From Candidatus Poribacteria bacterium (lineage in GTDB: Bacteria > Poribacteria > WGA-4E > GCA-2687025): DNA of 9,034 nt. Below, piece after piece: positions 6,963 to 9,034 of this stretch (position 1 is its first letter; each line of letters starts with the position of its first letter). Position numbers and translations under genes: made by a program. The notes under the pieces are model-generated. The model was given only the letters and a program-made list of their open reading frames with translations, did not search any database and was not told the DNA's origin. The stretch lies in assembly GCA_002687025.1 (NCBI GenBank), contig NYZG01000173.1, positions 1 through 9,034 of the forward strand, read 5' to 3'.

Positions 6963-7841
6963 ATGGGGCAACTGCCCGCACAGACGGTCGCACGTCCGGC
7001 CCTGGTCACTGGCGCGCTGCTGTCGGTCGCACTCACAGGCTGTAGCGCCCTCCGCATGGCGCTCAACCGAGACTTCGACCCTCCGTCGGTCGCGGTGGTG
7101 GACGGGCGCGCGGAGTCGCTGACATTCGAGGGCGTCGACCTCGCGTTCGACGTCGAGGTCGGTAACCCCAATGCCGTGGGCATCGACGTCACGGGGTTCG
7201 ACTACCACCTCGAGATTGGCGGGGAGCGCGTTGTTGTGGGTAGCAGCGCGGAGACGCGGCCGGTGGCAGGCGGCAGCACGTCTCGATGGACGGTTCCCGC
7301 GTCGCTGCGATTCGCGTCGCTCCTGTCGTCAGTCGCATCCCTGGCCGGGGAGGACGAAGCGACGTTCCTGTTCGAATGCGCCGTGCGGCTGGACGTGCCA
7401 TTCCTCGGCGAAATCAGTGTGCCGGTGACACGGCTCGGGGCCCTGCCGCTGCCGAAGCCGCCGTCCATCAGCTTCGACGGCGTGTCCCTGCGGAGCGTGT
7501 CGGCCACGGCGGTCGATCTGCTCCTGAAACTGCGCATCGACAATCCCAACGGATTCCTGCTTCGGCTCGATTCGCTCAGCTATGAGCTTGGGTTGCGCGG
7601 GGACGCGTGGGCGTCGGCTTCTCAGGACGTCGGGCTGGAGTTGCTCGGCGGCGTGACGACCATCGCAGAGCTGCCGGTGCGCGTGGGCGTACGGGATATC
7701 GGCGCGGCGGCGCTTGCTCTCGTTCGCGCGGGTGGCGAGATTCCGCTGCAACTGGACGGCGCCATGTGGCTAACCGCGCCGCTGCCACAGATGCCGACGG
7801 CTGAGACCGCGTTCAGTGCGCTGGCGGGCACTCGGCCCTGA
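6963..7841 (+). CDS. Lipoprotein with two tandem LEA-2/WHy-like domains
   Basis: The gene encodes 292 residues. The N-terminus has a basic residue (R11), a hydrophobic stretch and the lipobox LTGC, placing the lipidated Cys at position 27, so the mature protein is likely membrane-anchored and periplasmic. Two homologous beta-rich domains follow, about 41-155 and 167-275. Each begins with PPS(V/I) and a short strand, then an alternating strand ending in the hallmark N-P-N (FDVEVGNPNAVGI at 62-74; LLKLRIDNPNGFLL at 187-200). This is the LEA14/water-stress-and-hypersensitive-response (WHy) pattern; in bacteria such proteins are mostly uncharacterised lipoproteins. The ATG at 6963 is preceded by GGGAAGG (6949-6955) with a 7-nt spacer. 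In-frame ATGs at 6936 and 6855 would add residues ahead of an already good signal sequence and are less likely. It diverges from the protease gene. Desiccation or stress protection is known for plant relatives but is not shown for this group. Confidence 0.87.
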   Translation: MGQLPAQTVARPALVTGALLSVALTGCSALRMALNRDFDPPSVAVVDGRAESLTFEGVDLAFDVEVGNPNAVGIDVTGFDYHLEIGGERVVVGSSAETRPVAGGSTSRWTVPASLRFASLLSSVASLAGEDEATFLFECAVRLDVPFLGEISVPVTRLGALPLPKPPSISFDGVSLRSVSATAVDLLLKLRIDNPNGFLLRLDSLSYELGLRGDAWASASQDVGLELLGGVTTIAELPVRVGVRDIGAAALALVRAGGEIPLQLDGAMWLTAPLPQMPTAETAFSALAGTRP

Positions 7842-8000
7842 CGAGTGCGGCACGCCGACGGACGGCGCCGACGCAAGCCGGGCAGGTCCAAGCCAGCTCC
7901 GGCGACGGTACATCGGATGGCGTCGTGGTTCGTTCCACATCGCGACGCAGCCGCGCGGGCAGTCGGCGGACGTCCTCGCCGCGGCGCGCGGATCCGGCGA

Positions 8001-8018
8001 TGTTTCACGTGGGAAACA
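8001..8018. promoter_or_regulatory. Inverted repeat, operator-like or degenerate parS-like
   Basis: The sequence TGTTTCACGTGGGAAACA has perfect 6-bp arms (TGTTTC/GAAACA) around a 6-bp centre, with CACGTG nested inside. Its first 11 bases equal those of the ParB site parS (consensus TGTTTCACGTGAAACA) and its last five match the parS end, but two extra G residues break the spacing. An ungapped comparison of the first 16 bases gives 13 matches. It lies about 50 bp before the GTG start of the PDZ-TPR-adaptor gene and over its candidate -35 region. It may be a repressor operator; a working parS is less likely because of the insertion. Confidence 0.4.
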
Positions 8019-8034
8019 GTCTCGTCAGTATGCT
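8004..8034 (+). promoter_or_regulatory. Possible promoter of the PDZ-TPR-adaptor gene
   Basis: TTCACG (8004-8009) and TATGCT (8029-8034) are 19 nt apart, each with 4 of 6 consensus matches. TATGCT is also the candidate -10 of the protease operon. The -35 lies within the inverted repeat at 8001-8018, an arrangement typical of repression. The leader would be about 28 nt if translation starts at 8069. The call fails if translation starts at 8000 or 8030. Confidence 0.25.
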
Positions 8035-8053
8035 CGTGCCTCTGGCCAACATG

Positions 8054-8060
8054 AGAGGGG
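8054..8060 (+). promoter_or_regulatory. Shine-Dalgarno supporting the GTG start at 8069
   Basis: AGAGGGG is followed by an 8-nt spacer and then GTG AAG AAG, a typical start of a membrane-anchored protein. The in-frame ATGs at 8000, 8030 and 8051 lack comparable sites, so this element decides the start choice. Confidence 0.5.
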
Positions 8061-8068
8061 CCCGGACG

Positions 8069-9034
8069 GTGAAGAAGGCCTTGATAATCGGGGCAGTCGT
8101 GATCGTAGCGATAGGTGTCGCCGGCGTGCGGATCGTGACCGGCCAGACCGAAATCGCCGAAGCCGACGCCGCGCGTAGGTCGCTACTGGGGGTGGCCGCG
8201 CGGGATGTGACCGATGCCGACATCGCGGCGGACGCGAGGCTGTCCGAGGGAGCCGGCGTCCTCGTCACTGCCGTGCAGGCGTACGGCCTCGCCGAGGCGG
8301 CCGGCCTTGCGTCGGGCGATCTCATCACCCGGATCGGCGGCGCGCCTGTTCCCACGGCGACGGAGTACCACGCCGCGCTCGACTCGAGCCTCGCCGCGGG
8401 AACTGTGACGTTCGCGGTGCGGCGGGCCGGCGCAGATATCGAGGTGCGGGTGGCGCCGGGCATGGCCGTCATGTACAACGGCCTGGGTATCGCTTACGTG
8501 AAGGATGGCCGCTCTGATGCCGCGAAGACCGCCTTCATTAGGGCGCTCCAGCTTGAGCCGGAATTCGCCGAAGCACACTACAACCTGGCGAACCTGCACG
8601 CCGACGCCGGGGATCGCGCGGCCGCGATCGCGTCGTTCTCGGCCGCGGTCGAGCACAACGAGAGCTTCCGCGAGGCCCGCTACCGACTGGCGGAGATGCA
8701 CGCCGAGGCCGGGTCGTACGAGCTGGCCATGACCGAACTGAAGCGAGCGGCGGGCCTCGAGCCTGAACCCACCGCGGAGCGGGACCTGCGACCGGTCGAG
8801 ACAGTCCTGGCAACGCGCGGGGACATACAACGCGAAATCGCTACGTCGGGTACGATCGGGGCAGTCGCGGATGTGTCCGTGTTCGCGAAGATGCCTGGTC
8901 GCATCGAAGAGTTGCTCGTCGAGGAAGGGCAGCGTGTCGAGATCGACGACATCGTCGCGGTATTGGAGCACGAGGAGCTGCAGCTACAGGCGCTCCAGGC
9001 GGAGGCTGCGGCGGGCGCCGCCGTCGCGGGCGGC
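8069..9034 (+). CDS. Membrane-anchored PDZ-TPR-RND/HlyD-type adaptor fusion (C-terminus cut by window edge)
   Basis: The first 322 residues are present, in one uninterrupted frame. Order: an N-terminal anchor or signal (KKALIIGAVVIVAIGVAG, 2-19); a PDZ-like domain about 38-127 (GAGVLVTAVQ...GLAEAAGLASGDLITRIGG); TPR helices about 135-232, with full units near 135-165 (YNGLGIAYVKDGRSDAAKTA) and 169-199 (HYNLANLHADAGDRAAAIAS) and a third near 203-232; then from about 241 the first strands and biotinyl-lipoyl half-motif of a periplasmic adaptor (TRGDIQREIATSGTI, VFAKMPGRIEELLVEEGQRV). Residues 303-322 begin the alpha-hairpin (EELQLQALQAEAAAGAA). Adaptors of this family link inner-membrane transporters (RND or MacB-type ABC) to an outer-membrane channel. 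The remainder and any pump genes would lie to the right of this window. Start: GTG at 8069, because of the Shine-Dalgarno and the charged N-terminus before the anchor; ATGs at 8051, 8030 and 8000 are alternatives. PDZ and TPR modules ahead of an adaptor are unusual. Confidence 0.85.
   Translation, partial: MKKALIIGAVVIVAIGVAGVRIVTGQTEIAEADAARRSLLGVAARDVTDADIAADARLSEGAGVLVTAVQAYGLAEAAGLASGDLITRIGGAPVPTATEYHAALDSSLAAGTVTFAVRRAGADIEVRVAPGMAVMYNGLGIAYVKDGRSDAAKTAFIRALQLEPEFAEAHYNLANLHADAGDRAAAIASFSAAVEHNESFREARYRLAEMHAEAGSYELAMTELKRAAGLEPEPTAERDLRPVETVLATRGDIQREIATSGTIGAVADVSVFAKMPGRIEELLVEEGQRVEIDDIVAVLEHEELQLQALQAEAAAGAAVAGG

Larger units (their letters stand above)
7842..8068 (+). other. Intergenic region upstream of the PDZ-TPR-adaptor gene
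   Basis: These 227 bp lie between two plus-strand genes. Open frames cross it, as expected at this base composition, but none has a convincing start with ribosome binding site. I see no hairpin followed by a T-run after the lipoprotein stop. The distal third holds an 18-bp inverted repeat and a candidate promoter, listed separately. Confidence 0.5.

Noticed and set aside
6880..6993. N-terminal extension of the protease to an ATG at 6993
   Set aside because: It would overlap the divergent lipoprotein gene and place 38 residues before a clear signal peptide with its own ribosome binding site.
7989..7996. 8-bp palindrome CGGATCCG
   Set aside because: It is short, isolated and not clearly placed relative to a promoter; likely chance.
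8001..8018. A true chromosomal parS site
   Set aside because: The two-base insertion alters half-site spacing and no parA, parB or origin-linked gene is visible in the window, so only an operator-like repeat is called.
8183..8971. 262-residue open frame on the minus strand
   Set aside because: It is antisense to the PDZ-TPR-adaptor gene, whose three domains are recognisable.

Overview
The window is strongly GC-rich and densely coded, with G or C at most third codon positions. It reads as chromosomal DNA of a Gram-negative bacterium. The evidence is a lipoprotein with a clear lipobox, a periplasmic adaptor of the RND-efflux type, and a secreted modular protease with a FlgD-like C-terminal tail. 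From memory, that tail (NPDVWIPYML, then a GRSRAARWDGRN block, then an A-G-G-L-Y-F strand) and the neighbouring phytanoyl-CoA-dioxygenase-like gene recall sponge-associated or marine candidate phyla such as Poribacteria or Latescibacteria. This lineage guess is low confidence. No rRNA, tRNA, CRISPR array, insertion sequence or integrase is visible.

Minus strand, 6879 to 1: four genes face the same way with short gaps. In transcription order they are (i) a 1464-residue secreted subtilisin-family (S8) protease with two Fn3-like domains, an eight-repeat FG-GAP/VCBS-like propeller and a C-terminal sorting-type tail; (ii) a 268-residue PhyH-family protein with a GTG start and a strong Shine-Dalgarno; (iii) a 299-residue exported TPR protein whose start overlaps the previous stop by ATGA; (iv) an MBL-fold metallohydrolase related to ribonuclease Z, cut by the left edge. 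The gaps are 57 nt, a 4-nt overlap and 21 nt, so co-transcription is likely. A shared pathway is not obvious.

Plus strand, 6963 to 9034: an 83-bp divergent region separates the protease from a tandem LEA-2/WHy-domain lipoprotein. After a 227-bp intergenic region comes a gene, cut by the right edge, that joins a membrane anchor, a PDZ-like domain, TPR repeats and the start of an HlyD/RND-type membrane fusion protein in one reading frame. An 18-bp inverted repeat resembling a degenerate parS or operator lies upstream of it.

Most of the window is conventional cell-envelope and secretion biology. The points most worth a second look are the PDZ-TPR-adaptor fusion, the inverted repeat upstream of it, the PhyH protein with no recognisable HxD iron-binding motif, and the architecture of the giant protease. 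I see no clear defence system or other complete undescribed system.
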